Assembly: GCA_029204225.1 (NCBI GenBank)
Contig: CM055096.1
Span: 45,913,346-45,977,345 of the forward strand
Source of the DNA: Diphasiastrum complanatum
Lineage: Eukaryota > Streptophyta > Lycopodiopsida > Lycopodiales > Lycopodiaceae
Length of the DNA stretch: 64,000 nucleotides
Direction: 5' to 3'
The position numbers were made by a program, and so were the translations under genes. Numbering within the stretch: position 1 is the stretch's first letter; every line of letters begins with the position of its first letter. Of the stretch, positions 22,389 to 34,730 are shown in pieces. The notes below the pieces were generated by a model, which was not told the DNA's origin, did not search any database, and saw only the letters and a program-made list of their open reading frames with translations.

Positions 22389-24283
22389 GTTGATTCGATT
22401 TCTCATCAATCTGAACATATTTTGGTAAACGATGTGGCATCGTCATCATTTACCCATTCATCATCTGAAATTTCTCAAGCAAGTACTTTTCAAGAAATGA
22501 CGTCTGTAACTCAGCTCATATCAAATCTTTCGACCTCGTCCTCCTCTTCAGATACAGACTCAACACAACTAGAACATTGTTCTTTTGAAAAAGTTGAATC
22601 ATTGAGTGATGAGTCAAAAGTTTCAATTCACTCAGTAACTGATTCTAGTAAATCAACAGATCCACGTAAGTTTGTTGATCCGCGACGTTCAAGCTTTTCT
22701 CATTTCGTAGGAGACCTTCTTAATGTGATGTTCGTCGTGTTAAATCTAAAAGGTCTATATTCGTTGGAAATTTAGAGCCTTCTAAGGGTCCAGAACATCC
22801 TAGGGTTGGAACTAGAATTTCCAGTCATGAAATTCCAACATCTTCTCAACCAGTTCAAGCACCTACTAGTGTCACAGATTCAATTTATAGATCAGACTCC
22901 AAACAAAAAAAAAAAAACAAGAGGGACTTGAGATCCTCACCTGATTTAAAGAATTGTCAAAAATAGCTGATTACAAAACTGAGATTCGAAAGGTATGAAA
23001 TATTATTTGCTGCTCATCCTGTTGTTTGCAAAAGCTGAGTATCAGAGAAATTGAAGAATTAAGATCAAACTTCTTTTTACGAAGTAAGGATGAGAGAAAT
23101 TACTATTTGTGTGCAACAATGAGGTCGGACAAAAATTCATTTTCGTATTTTTTAAATGCTTTGGAGGTTTGTCGCAAAGCTTACAAAGCAGTTCACGCAA
23201 TCGGAAACTCGCGACTTCAACAAATGCATGCACGACTTCAGAAAGACCCAACATTACGGGGATCCTTACAAGGTCGAACTGTTTCTCCATATGCTTTAAA
23301 TGCAACTGCTTGGCTAAAGTATTTCATAGATGTGCATAGAAAAAAATTGCCTAATTTGTTATATTTTCACTTGCCAGATAATTTTACAAAATTAGAAATA
23401 TTTTTGATGTACAAAGAGTTTGCAAAAACAAAAAATGTTCCCTATTTGAGTTACTCATATTTTCGTAGAATTTGGAAAAGAGATTTTGGACTGGTAAAGA
23501 TTCTCAAAAAATCACGAATGACAGTATGCTCCACTTGCGAGTTGTTAAAGTATGCAAAACAACTTGCAAAGACCAATGATGAGAAAGGTAAATATTAATC
23601 AAATTTGTCATTCATTTTTATACTTTATGTTTTGAAAAAATTTATGTTGCAGTCTTTTTGAACACCATTATGTTACAGTCTTTTTGAACACCACTATGGT
23701 ATGATCTTTATTTTATTAAATAAGTGAATCATTGTATTTTCAGTGGATGTTACAAAAGCTCTTCAACTGCACAGAGATCAACAAACAGTTGAAAGACAAA
23801 AGTTGGCCAAGCATCGAAAGAAATGTTTGGAATGTCCACAAAAATATCTGGGACTTGTTATTGATGGCATGGATCAAAAGAAAACAATGTTGCCTCATTT
23901 TGTCAGAGTGTCCAAAAATTTGAACGAGGCAAATTTTATTCAGGTTCATCTCGTTGGAACACTTGTGTTTAATGGCACTTTGGAGTCCAAGGTCTTTTTT
24001 AATCATCCCAATGTTTGAAATGATCCAAATTTGACGATCACCATTATACATAAGATAATTTGCGAATATGGTGAAAATCTTCCAGAAATACTTTATTTGT
24101 AGCTTGACAACACTACTAGAGAAAATAAAAATCAAACTATTTTGGCATACTTGTCTATGCTAGTGGAGAATTTTTTTTTCAAAAAAGTAAAAATAGGATT
24201 TTAGTTGGTAGGACATACCCACGATCAAATTGATCAAATGTTTAGTTGCTTTTCTAAGAGGTTGAGACGCAAGAAAGCATGTT
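22389..24283 (+). pseudogene. Spliced DUF7869-like (transposase-like) protein, broken
   Basis: A Ser-rich frame is open from the primer site through 22775. A Cys-rich start (CCSSCC) with stops leads into a frame ending at 23587 (IREIEELRSNFFLRSKDERN, VCRKAYKAVHAIG, CSTCE). A clean 156-bp GT-AG intron (23588-23743) joins it in frame to VDVTKALQLHRDQ, LGLVIDGMDQKK, and, past stops at 24016 (TGA), 24100 and 24202 (TAG), to LDNTTRENKN and VGHTHDQID. That last pair is what I know from the DUF7869 family, whose core looks RNase H-like; function is unproven. Truncated at about 24283 by a minus copia fragment. The family name is from memory; coding origin is well supported by the intron and frame. 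Confidence 0.6.
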
Positions 24284-25798
24284 CATTATCTAGAGTAATC
24301 ATCAATAAATGATACATACATCAATGCACCTCCATTAGATGCTGGAGAAAAAGACTGCACATTAGAATGAATAAGATCTAATGACTTGGACGCTCTAGTA
24401 GAAGAGTTAGCAAATGGTTGCTTGTGAGCCTTTGAGAGGCTACAAGCCTCACAAAACTTTCCAGACTTTGAGAATGTCTTTGGAAGGCCGAGTGCAAGCT
24501 CCTTTGTGCAGAGGATCTCCATATATTTGAAGTTGGGTGGCCCAACCTCTTATGCCGAAGTTCCACCTGTGTAAGCTCCTCCTTAGCCATGTTCACAAGT
24601 CTTCCAAGAAACACATTAGCATCTAGCTTGAATAACCTCCCTTGCTGAATCCCTTTACAATGAAATTGTTGTTCATGACAATAGAGCAAACATCATTATT
24701 AAAAAAGTCATTTAAACCACTATCCATTACTTGTTCAACACTAAGCAAGCACTTAGTAAGATTAGGAACATAGAGTACATTTTCAAGATCCAATCTTTTA
24801 GAGGATCCAAGAATTTTTAGAACCTACAACAAATACTAGAGATGAGAAGAAATCCTTTTGGAATGTCATGTGAGAACTAGCCCCACTATCAACCCACCAT
24901 GTGTCATTAGAGAAGCTCTTGCTTGTTGGTGTAGATGTCATCAAGGATGAATCACCTTCATCCTCATCTTTTTCAAGGTTAAGAATGCCTTGCTTGCTCT
25001 CATTTTGTGCATTCTTCTTTTTGTAGCACTTGGATGCAAAGTGCCCATTCTTCCCACAAAATAAGCACTTTTGTTTAGATTTGTCTTTCTTTCTTCCTTT
25101 ACAGCTTGATGCTTGATCATCACTCTTGGACTCCTTGCTTTGGATCTTCTTCTTGGACTTCATTTTGCCTTTGCTTGAGAGGTTTGCCTTCTCATCTCTA
25201 TCATGTAGCTTCAAGGAACCAATCCTATTTCTTACATGTTGGATCCTACTCTCCTCGGTACAAGCACACTATGGAGCTTGTCAATTGAAGGTAAGGATTC
25301 GTGTATGGCAAAACTTTGTACTAGATTGGAGAACTCATCTCCAAGACCATTTAGAATGATTTTCACAAGCTCATCATCATGGATTCTTTCACTAATGATG
25401 GAAGGCTCCTTATTGAGTGACTTGATCTTCAAGACATAATCTTGAGCACTCTCTTCACTGCCTCTAATGCTTTGTAGAACCTAGTTTCTAAGCATTAGCA
25501 CTCTAGAGGTATTTTTGGATTCATAAATCCCTTTCAAGGAGTCCCAATCCTCCTTGTTCGAGGTACATGAGGATACTTCTTTGAGGATTTCATTACTAGC
25601 ATTCATTTTTATACAATGCAATGCTAGCCTAGCTCTCTTCTTGTACCTCACTAGATCTTGTCCACCTAGAGGCTCTTCCTGCTCACCAATAACAAGATCA
25701 AACAAGTCTTGGAGCACTAGTTGTGATTCCATTCTAAGTTTCCAAATTGAATAGTTACTTGAATTTAGCCTCACTAGCTTCAAGAAGGTATGCACCAA
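24284..25798 (-). pseudogene. Ty1/copia gag, protease and integrase start
   Basis: On the minus strand: gag (25481-25798, SNYSIWKLRMES; 25232-25432), a zinc knuckle CLFCGKNGHFASKC and aspartic protease WWVDSGASSHMT (24798-25214), then a Gag-pre-integrase region with LGHPT and CEAC (24286-24689), and the integrase start FIDDYSR. Frameshifts break it. It stops at 24284, exactly where the DUF7869-like frame is cut, so integrase, reverse transcriptase and the 3' LTR are lost. Confidence 0.88.
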
Positions 25799-26418
25799 TT
25801 GAACCCATCTTTGCTAGTTTTAAGTACAACACAAAGCACTATTAGGCTCTCCCTACTCTCTTTCTCATTATTTAGCCACAAGGCTACTCACTTGAATCTC
25901 ACAAAACTCAAGAAGTAAGATCTATAATGATATTAAACTCAAAAGGACTTGGGAAACAAAATTTTACACACACTATTCACTTGAAAAAAATTGGATTTGA
26001 CTCTTGGAAGTGCATAAGCCTTCCTATGATGATTCAAATGGATATTAGTCTCTCTCTAGGACTTAAAACAAAAGCCTACTCACTCTCTCTTAATGATTAA
26101 GAGGTATCCCAATGATCTATTAACATTTCACATCAAATCCCTAATGAGGAAATTGAATTTTTACAAAGCAAATCACCTTTTCACTCTCTCAAATTTGTAT
26201 GAAGCACAAACATGAAAAAAAAAATTAGATATGGTGAAAGTACAAGTACAGTAGCCTCCCACACATGTGGGAAGTACACTTGAAACTCACACACTCATTT
26301 GTACTTCAAATCTCCAAGTAATCATTTGGTTAGACTCGCCCTCTCTCAAATTGATTTTAGCACCAATGCTTATAACAAAATGGAGAGATCTTGATCATTA
26401 TTTATGCTCTTAGACTTG

Positions 26419-27080
26419 GCTATAATACCATGTCAAAAATCAGAGAATAGGACTCAAATAGATCTACAAAATATCAATAAGAGTGATTGGAAACTTGAAA
26501 TATTGATCTATCTCCAAACTAGCATCCAAAACTAACTTCTACTTGACAATTTCTACACATCCAAGCAAGAACAATAAAAAATAATGATCAAAGGCCTTCA
26601 CACATGTGAAGTACAGTAGGTGTCAGGCTGATAACAACAAAAATGATTACACTTATCAGATCCTAAACATTCATTCACAAAGAACATGCATAGTAGATTG
26701 CTCCCAAATCAATGTATCTCGTCATTTGCCTCAAAATGGATCCATCATGGATGAAATACAAAATCATCATATCTCTCTCTAAGCCACTTCCATCACGTGT
26801 GAGACAGATCATAGTGCTTACCCATATCCACTTTGGCTAAGATTCCAATAAATTGCCACATCATCATTGGTGGCTAGTGTTGACCTTCTAGATTTCTACA
26901 TTCTAGGAATTAGATCCTACAATTTAGGAGATTTGAGATTTGACTCATATGAAATCTATAAAAAATGGATCTGAACTTTATGCTTGACATTTCACACGTG
27001 CGGATAGGTCCTCACACGTGTGTATCCACATGGATATCAAACCATTTACATTTACAAGGTAAAAATTGTAAAATCTAACA
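26419..27080 (-). repeat. Primer site and 5' LTR of the minus copia at 24.3-27.1 kb
   Basis: Minus-strand TGGTATTATAGC (26419-26430) differs from the canonical primer site at two bases and abuts an LTR end in TGACA. The LTR spans 26431-27080 (650 bp, TGTTA...TGACA on the minus strand). No partner LTR. Confidence 0.65.
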
Positions 27081-27109
27081 TTGAGGAGCATAGACAAGAT
27101 CAAGCATCG

Positions 27110-27702
27110 TCAACAAGCCATTGCATGATGTGCCAGCATACTTTCATGATGATACTTTAGACAATGGGATTGTAGCTTTATCCCAAGCACAGCGGAACCC
27201 GATTCAAATGATATACACGATAAATCTTATTCGTGTGAAGGTCCTGCGAAGGTAACTTCTAGATCTAGCCAGTCTAGGAGAGGATGAAAAATTGATTTAT
27301 GTAGGAGAACAACTTACTGCTGATGAATTGTTTGACCTAAGAAATCTCCTATGAGATTATCATAATGAGAATATCAAAACTACTTTGCATGGTCCTACAA
27401 AGATCTCAAAGGGAATACCCCCCCCCCTCGAAGTGGTATAGCACACCATCCCATTAGTCGATGGTGCCGAACCTAAAGTAAGCTTACTCTATCGCTGCAA
27501 CCCACATTATTCTAAGCTCATTCAACAAGAAGTGGAAAAGCTACTCGATGCTAGATTCATTTATGAGATAGAGCATACTAAATGGGTGTCTCCTATTGTG
27601 ATTGTGCCAAAGAAGAATGAGAAACTGTGCATCTTTGTAGATCTCAAGAAACTTAATGCAGTCATAAGGAAAGACCACTTCCCCTTGCCCTTTACCAAAT
27701 AG
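27110..27702 (+). pseudogene. Ty3-type reverse transcriptase N-terminal fragment
   Basis: The clear part, about 27430-27702, reads HHIPLVDGA, RCNPH, EVEKLLDARFIYEI, WVSPIVIVPKKN and FVDLKKLNA, the conserved start of Ty3 reverse transcriptases (family: I..S.W.SP.V.V.KK.G..R.C.DYR.LN). Upstream sequence is a decayed protease/linker region. A run of Cs at 27419-27427 and a TAG after PFT (27702) mark damage. Truncated before the YxDD box. Confidence 0.8.
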
Positions 27703-27757
27703 CAAATTTCAAGCATATGGATCAATAACAACATTGGTAGATGGAAAACCAAATTTT

Positions 27758-28142
27758 ACTCATAGATTGATGTAGAATTCATCACATATTTATACATGAG
27801 TAGCTCAAATCTGAGCATTTTAGGGCTTCTCTGAACTCAACATAACCTGATCCTAATATCTAACCTAATATGCCACTTGATCCACCCTAATTAGGGGTCA
27901 AGATCTAGAGATCTAAAAACAATGTGAAAATTGCTATTTTTGGCTCTTACTTTTTCTCTAGCCTATCTATGCACTTTTTGGCCTCTTTTCAAAGGTGTCA
28001 TCACAATGTAACATGAAGAATAAATCTCTTGAAAATCATCCTATGCTATTTGGCACGTGTGGCATCCAATTACATGGCCATCTTACCAATTACAAGTCAT
28101 ATGACCAAAAACTAGTCAAGCTAGAACTATGAAATTTTAACA
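27758..28142 (-). repeat. LTR-like repeat copy 1 (left)
   Basis: 385 bp, about 94% like the copy at 37688 by eye. On the minus strand it starts TGTTAAAATTTCATAG directly after a purine-rich AAATTGTGAGGAG (28143-28155), as a 3' LTR should, and carries TATAAATATG about 30 bp before its end. It ends CTATGAGT rather than in CA. Confidence 0.65.
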
Positions 28143-28831
28143 CTCCTCACAATTTAGCTTGATGAGACTATCCTAGATCAATAATTAATACATGCATAAA
28201 AACAACATAATTATTACGTTCTTGATGTATGTAGTGAGTATGATCACTCATTACAATAAGAACATAATTTGAGCTCCAAGTTGTCAAATGTAGTGAGAGC
28301 TCAATAAAGGTTGTCTTCAAGATCCAAGCTTTGTCTTTGGTAGGTTGTTGAATGAGCACTTGGGCTGCAAAATGAGAGTCTCCTCCTCAAAATAAACATG
28401 AAAAACAATAGCTTTCTATAAGATCCAACTTTTGTATGAAGCATATACAATCAAAGCTTGAAATGTCACCATCTTGACTTCATCCATCAAAACAATGAAT
28501 TCCAAATTGGCAACCTTCCAATGAAGGTCTTCATTCCTTGGAATTCAAGAGTGAATGGATCACAAGATGAGGCCTTTGATTTATTATTTAAAAATTCAAT
28601 CAAAGTAGTAGTGAGCACCATTCATCATCATAAGATATAGGATGAAAAACAATGTTCATACTAGCATCATCAAAGGACATTGTCAAATTCATGACATGTT
28701 TTCTATCAAACATAAAGTAACATGAGTAAAGGGAGATATGAATAAACTTTCTTGCTGCTACTTTCTCTTTAACCAAGCCTTCATAATGATGTAGATTCAG
28801 GTCTCCTTTTCCTTGAGACAAGTGCTCCTTC
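28143..28831 (-). other. Internal 3' region next to LTR-like copy 1
   Basis: No protein family is readable. The purine-rich tract at its left end suggests the 3' internal region of a minus-strand LTR element. Short frames on both strands are unsupported. Confidence 0.35.
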
Positions 28832-29240
28832 TTGGGTTCCTCCTCAGATGTCTTTTTCCTTCATCATGCCCAGCTCCCTCTTGGTGTTGCTGATGAAAAC
28901 ATGGATCCAAACCAAGGTGTCCTCATGGCCGAGGAGAATAGGAGACAACACTTCAATGCAAGGATGGATAGGCTCTCTATCCATGATGGAGATGATCAAG
29001 CACTCTTCACCAAGGGCAAAGGAAAAACCAAGAGCAAGGGAGCCACATTCAAGGAGAGTCAAGCAAATATTGAAGATCAAGATGGATATTCAACTCCAAC
29101 TCCAAGCAAGACCAAGAAGGACAAATCCAAGATCAAATGCTACTATTGTAGCAAGATGGGACACTATGCCTCATAATTCTTCAAGAGGAAGCAAGCACAA
29201 GATCAAGCCAACATTGGACAACAAACGCAACTAATTTTGA
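28832..29240 (+). pseudogene. Ty1/copia gag fragment
   Basis: A plus-strand frame with MAEENRRQHFNARMDRLS and a zinc knuckle CYYCSKMGHYAS whose last Cys is replaced by a stop (29174-29176). Only the C-terminal part of gag is present. It lies inside the LTR-like bracket and in the opposite direction, so it is a nested scrap. Confidence 0.75.
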
Positions 29241-29413
29241 ATCTCATATTCAGATGGAAATATTCAAACATCTTATAAGACATTGAACAAACATCCATAA
29301 CAATTGGCTTTGAGAATGAGTTTGTCTATTGTATCATAGAAAATGGTGGTAACAACCCCTACCGCTTGGGGCATTTACAATATATTACAAAATATATGCA
29401 TCTATGCATTGTC

Positions 29414-29947
29414 CTAAGTATTATCTAAACCTGAATCTAGTTCCACATCGTCAAGATCCACATCCCTCGACTGCAGTTCTCCGGAAGACTGGCTTTCAGA
29501 ACCCGACTGCAAAGATCTTACAACATCAAGATAAGACTTAGTCACCCCGATGTTTTCCAGAGTGTCAACGCATATAAGTTTGCGACCCATGACAGTTAAT
29601 ATCGATGCCATACAGTAAGATACCCTAAATAAGCAGTTCGACCATTCAAGAACAGAGAAAGACTCAACAATGGAGTTGATGCCTTCCCAATGTTTTGTTC
29701 TGTTTTTAGCAGTCGAGCTACAAGTCACAATTTTTTAGGCACCTTCCCTTGGTCGCCAAAACACAGACTCAAAAATTTGAGTTTACTATGCACACAGGCT
29801 CTCAGATCACTTGGTGTATCAGCATTATACAAGACATATAGAACATGTTGCAAATTTTGCATTTGCACTCCACCTTGTTTTAGAGGGGTAGCAAGCTCGT
29901 AATAACCCTCAAATATCGAGAGTTTTATGTCGTGCATTGATTTTAAT
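29414..29947 (-). pseudogene. Unrecognised protein, C-terminal part
   Basis: Minus-strand coding region ending at TAG 29414-29416. It reads KSMHDIKLSIFEGYYELATP, NADTPSDLRACVHSKLKF and FGDQGKVPKK, then after one frameshift near 29725 WEGINSIVESFSVLEW and an acidic tail (DVDLDDVELD). It is cut at 29947 by the 5' LTR of a copia element; the other half resumes at 35537, where the minus frame VVKFLISLENDLPADVQYDKEEIKCLSLL runs toward it. I do not recognise the family. No signal peptide or membrane segment is obvious. Confidence 0.5.
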
Positions 29948-30691
29948 TGTCGCAACACGAACGAGAAATGAAGGTCGAAGGAGAACAATTTACGACAGTC
30001 AACATCTCTTGACTCGAAGCACGAACAATTTGCAAATCATAAACACACCTCCAGGACCGCAAACCGCAAAGGGACGCAAAATGAAAAACTATGAAATAAA
30101 CGAAAAGGACAAAAGCAAACGGAAGAATCTTTTGCGCTGCCAGCTGGCAGCTCAATGGGCTTGGAGTCGTAGACTTCACGCCTAGCTAAAAAGAGTGGCA
30201 ACGACAGAGACTAACTAACTAGTTGATTAGCATTAACTAGTCTTGTAATTCTACGTTTAGCTATCTTGTAAGCTCCACACAGTGGAGGTATAAACGATCC
30301 TCTCTGGATCATTAAAAAAGAAGAAGAAGAGAATCTAAATAGATAGATCTATAAGAGACAGAGAGATAGAGGTAGCGAATAGAGCAGAAAAGAAAAATAC
30401 TAGAGCTATGCATGAAAGTCTGCCGAAAGAGTAGAGTGTCACTCCGCCAACGAGCAAGACACCGACGATCTCACTTTAAAATAAAACTGATAATACAGTC
30501 GCTCTATTATCGTGCATCTCTTTGTCTTGTGTCGTCTGTCTTGATTGCTAGAAGAAAATATGTTCTATGATGTGTAGTCAAGTGTCCAGGATCTTGTAAA
30601 AGCTTCCACGTAAAAAGAAAATTCAAAGACATAAAATCGTTCGCGAATACGAAGACGAAAATGAAATAGAAAAAGTTTTGCTTCCGTGACA
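29948..30691 (+). repeat. 5' LTR of the 5.6-kb copia element (5'-truncated)
   Basis: Matches the 3' LTR from its 29th base. The first 28 bp (TGTCAGAAATGG...) seen at 34731 are missing here, and no target duplication remains, so a small deletion removed the left junction. It ends TTCCGTGACA. Confidence 0.85.
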
Positions 30692-30703
30692 TGGTATCAG
30701 AGC
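30692..30703 (+). other. Primer-binding site for initiator tRNA-Met
   Basis: TGGTATCAGAGC directly after the LTR end TGACA. Confidence 0.92.
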
Positions 30704-30756
30704 CAACAGGTTATCACTACTGATATCCAGACAATGATTCTTCCAGACAATACAAT

Positions 30757-33700
30757 ATGGCCACAACAATCCAGACAAGAGTAGCAATCAGTCTTGATGG
30801 CGCAAATTACAGAATCTAGAAATTCAAAATCAAAACACTTCTGAAGGGTGAAGGCATCTGGGCGGTGACCGAACTCTCAGAGGTGCAGCCTCCAAAGGGA
30901 GACCCGAGGAGGGCTGAATGGATCAGAAAATATGAGCGCGCAATGGCAATCATTGTTTCATCCATAAATGAAGATCTACTCATGCAGATTGAAGACTGCA
31001 AAAGCAGCCATGCGGCGTGGGAAAGATTGTAACAGAAGTATGAAGTGAGGACTACAGCTTCAGTCATGCACCTTCACAATCAGCTGCAATCCATACGATG
31101 GGATGGCAACTAGTTGGATCAGCACGTTGAGAAGATCAGAACGATCTTCACTCAACTCACTGTCTCAGGACAGGAGCACCAAGTCCCAGCACCACAAAAG
31201 TTGATGTACTTCATGAAATCTCTACCGACGTCCTATCAGCCGTTGAGAATGCTCATACTGAGTCTACCAGATATGACATTTGACAAAGCAGTCAGTCTTG
31301 TCGCTGATGAGAGACTGATGAGAGACGAAGGAGAGAGAAGCAGTGATCAAGAGAAGGCTCTCTTCACGAAAGGAAAGAAGAAGAATAAGAACAAGCCAAG
31401 ATTCGAGAAGACGAAGTCCTCGAATCAGCAATCTTCACCTGCGATCATTGCCACAAACCAGGCTATACGGCCAACAAATGCTGGTCAGCAATATCTTGCA
31501 TGCACTACAAGAAGAAAGGACATTATGCATATGATTGTAGATTTAATCCGAAAAGAAAAAACAAGGCTGAAAAGGCAAACATTGCAGAGTCATCTAAGGA
31601 TGCAGAAAGAGGTGACAAAGCTTTCACGATACTCGATGAAGCTTCAACAAGCTACTTTGAACACGACCACGATGTAGTCATCAATTCAGGAGCAACACCA
31701 CACATAACCTGCAACAAGAAGATCTTGATCAACTTTTGTGAACTCGAAAATGACAGAGCAGTGATTCTAGGTGATGGGCAGAGCTGTCAGGAGCACTCTA
31801 TGTGCCCTCACTCAGAAAAGATCTACTGTCTGTCTCAAAGATGGCAGATCTTGGCATTCAAGTTTTGTTCAATGGCAACACTTGTCGCATGATCAAGAAG
31901 ACGACAAACAAGTTGTTGACGGTCGGATGCAGAGAAGGAAATCTCTGCTAGGCCAAAATAATTGGCAACTCTGATAGCATATTAAATGCTTCAGAAAATG
32001 AAGATTAGCTCTGGCATAGGAGAATGTATCATCTGAACATGCGGAGCCTGTATGACATGAGCACAAAAGACATTGTCACAGGTCTCAAGATTTCAAGGCC
32101 CGAAACTGAGTTCTGTGAAGCTTGTCAGAAGGGCAAGCAACATGAAATCCATTCACATGAGGGACGAAGAGCCAAGGAAATTCTTGAGCTCGTCCACTCT
32201 GATATCTGTGGACCGATGAAGATGGATTCGCTCTCAGGTTCGAGATACTTTTTGACGTTCATAGATGATTATAGCCGAATGACCACAATCTACTACTTGA
32301 AGAAGAAATCCAAAGTATTTGATTCCTTCAAGAAGTTCGTGGCATTTGCAGAGCGGCGCACCTCAAAAAAGATACAGATCCTTAGATCTGACACTGGAGG
32401 TGAATATAAAAGCACAGAATTCTCAAGATTCAGCGAAGAACAGGGGATAAAACACCAGCTCACTCCTGCATACACACCAAAATACAACGGTGTGGCAGAA
32501 AGAAGAAACAGAACGCTAGTCGAAGGAGCCAGATGCATGATGGCACATGCTCAATTACAAGGTCAATTCTGGACTGAGGCAATAGCTGCAATTTTACATT
32601 TGTAGAACAGATCTACGACGACAGCGCTGGAAGACAAAACACCATACGATATGTGGACAGACAGAAAGCCTGATCTGTCATACGTACGAGTGTTTGGATG
32701 TGCAGCATATAAGCACATTCCAAAAGAAAAAAGAAACAAGTTTGATGAAAAATCTGAGCAAACAATCATGGTCGACTACTCGAACGGAACACATGTGTAT
32801 AGGCTCTACAACCCAACCACAAAGAAGGTTATTTCGAGCAGAGATGTGAAGTTCGATGAGTCCACATTTCCTGGACTAAAAGGCGAAAGAGGCCATGAGA
32901 TCTTCACACTGCTGCCTATTCAAGAGGGAGATCGAGGACAACATCAAACAAATTAGAATACAGAGCCGCAGACTCCAGAGCAGCAGGAAGCAGAGGATCA
33001 ACCCCACGAACAACAAACGTTCGAGTAGCGACGAAACGAACCTCGAAGGTCAACGAGACAAAGAAGACCTCCAGATCGCTACTTTGACAATCTTCAATAG
33101 AGCAAAGACACGCAGTTCGAGTACTACAGCTTCACAGAAGAGCCAGCAACATACCAAGAAGCTATCCAGAGTCCAGAAGGAGAATTTTGGAAGCAGGCAA
33201 TGTTAGAGGAGATCGAGTCAATGAGGCAAAACGAGGCATGGACTTTAGAGCCACTGCCAAAAAACAAAAAAATAGTCGACTGCAAGTGGGTATACAAGAA
33301 AAAGATGAAATCAGATGGCACTATTGGCCACTACAAAACAAGGCTTGTCGCAAAGGGCTACACGTAGAGATATGGTGTTGACTATTTTGACACATATTCG
33401 CCCATGGTGAAGATGACAAGCATAAGGCTACTCCTTGCATACGCCACATAGTACAATTTGGAAACTCACCAGATTGACGTGAAAACATCCTTTCTCCACG
33501 GAGATCTAGAGGAGGAAATCTTCATGAAGCAGTCTGAAGGCTATGAAGACCCCGACAATCGACAATATGTCTGTCGATTGTAGAGATGCATCTATGGTCT
33601 GAAACATGCATCACGAGCCTGGTATAAAAACTTGATGGTCTTCTGAAGTCTCTAGACTTCAATCCTACTCAACCAGACTGCAATGTCTACATTAAAAGAG

Positions 33701-34728
33701 TAGAAAAGGATTTTGTGATACTGACCATTTTCGTGGATGATTCGCTGATGATAAGAAATTCCTTGATGCTGATCAAAGACACGAAGAGTCAGATTTCTGA
33801 AAGCTATGAAATCACAAATCTTGGAGAAGCAACAAAATGCCTAGGGCTGGAGATTAGAAGAGATCGAACAAAGGGCGAAATGCACTTGAGTCAGTCAGGA
33901 TATGCCAGAAAAATATTAAGGTAGAACCACATGATGGACTGCAAAGAGAAGGCCACACCACTGATAGCTGGAGTCAAGCTCACGAAGCAGGATTGCCCAA
34001 AAACAAAAGAGGAAGAACAAAAGATGGCAGGTATACCCTACCAGAACTTAATCGGTAGTCTGATGTACTTGACAATTTGTACCAGACCCGATCTGACTTT
34101 CCCTGTTTATGCATTGAGCCAATTCTCTTCAAATCTTGACATGGCATATTGGCAAATGGCCAAACGAATCCTACAGTATCTGAAGGGTACCTAGAGTATG
34201 AGATTGATCTACAGAGCTAAAAACGAAGAAAAAGGATTCGGGCTGCACCACTACAGTGATGCAAGTTGGGCGAGCTGCAAAGATGACAACAAGTCCATTA
34301 CTGGAGAATGTACAATAGCGTGCGGAGCTGCAATCAGCTGGATATGCAAAAAACAAACCTGGGTGGCTCAATCCTCTTGCGAAGCTGAATATGTCACAGC
34401 TTCAAAGGTCGCGAATGAGGTAGTGTGGCTGCAGATGATGTTAGAAGCTATTTGGAGTTCCACAAGAAGGGCCAAGCATGATGATGATGGACTCTCAGAG
34501 TGCCATCTATCTGTCCCAGGATCCTATCTTCCATTCAAAGACAAAGCACATACCTCTGAAATACCATCACATTCAAGATTTAGTCTTGAAAGGAGAGCTC
34601 CAAGTCTAGTATATAAAGTCAAAAAATATAATTGCAGATCTGCTCACGAAACCGCTCGACAAGCCACTGTTTGCCAAGCAAAGAAAGACAATTGGATTAA
34701 ATGTACAAAGCTGCAAGGTTCAAGAGGG
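30757..34728 (+). pseudogene. Ty1/copia gag-pol polyprotein, all domains present, broken
   Basis: Domains in order: gag (30757 to about 31430), two degenerate zinc knuckles (CDHCHKPGYTANKC with Tyr for His; CMHYKKKGHYAYDC with Tyr for Cys) near 31440-31535, protease reading INSGATPHIT (Asn for catalytic Asp) at about 31680, Gag-pre-integrase (FCEACQKGK), integrase with HSD, RSDTGGEY and AERRNRTL (DD35E intact, 32190-32520), reverse transcriptase with IVDCKWVYKKK and FVDD (33190-33900), RNase H with DASWASCKDD and QSSCEAEY (34255-34395). Many in-frame stops (30820, 31030, 31113, 32603, 33365, 33450, 33582, 33922, 34192), mostly TAG for Trp or Gln. A purine tract, CAAGAGGGAG, ends at 34730. It cannot be autonomous now. 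Confidence 0.93.
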
Positions 34729-34730
34729 AG

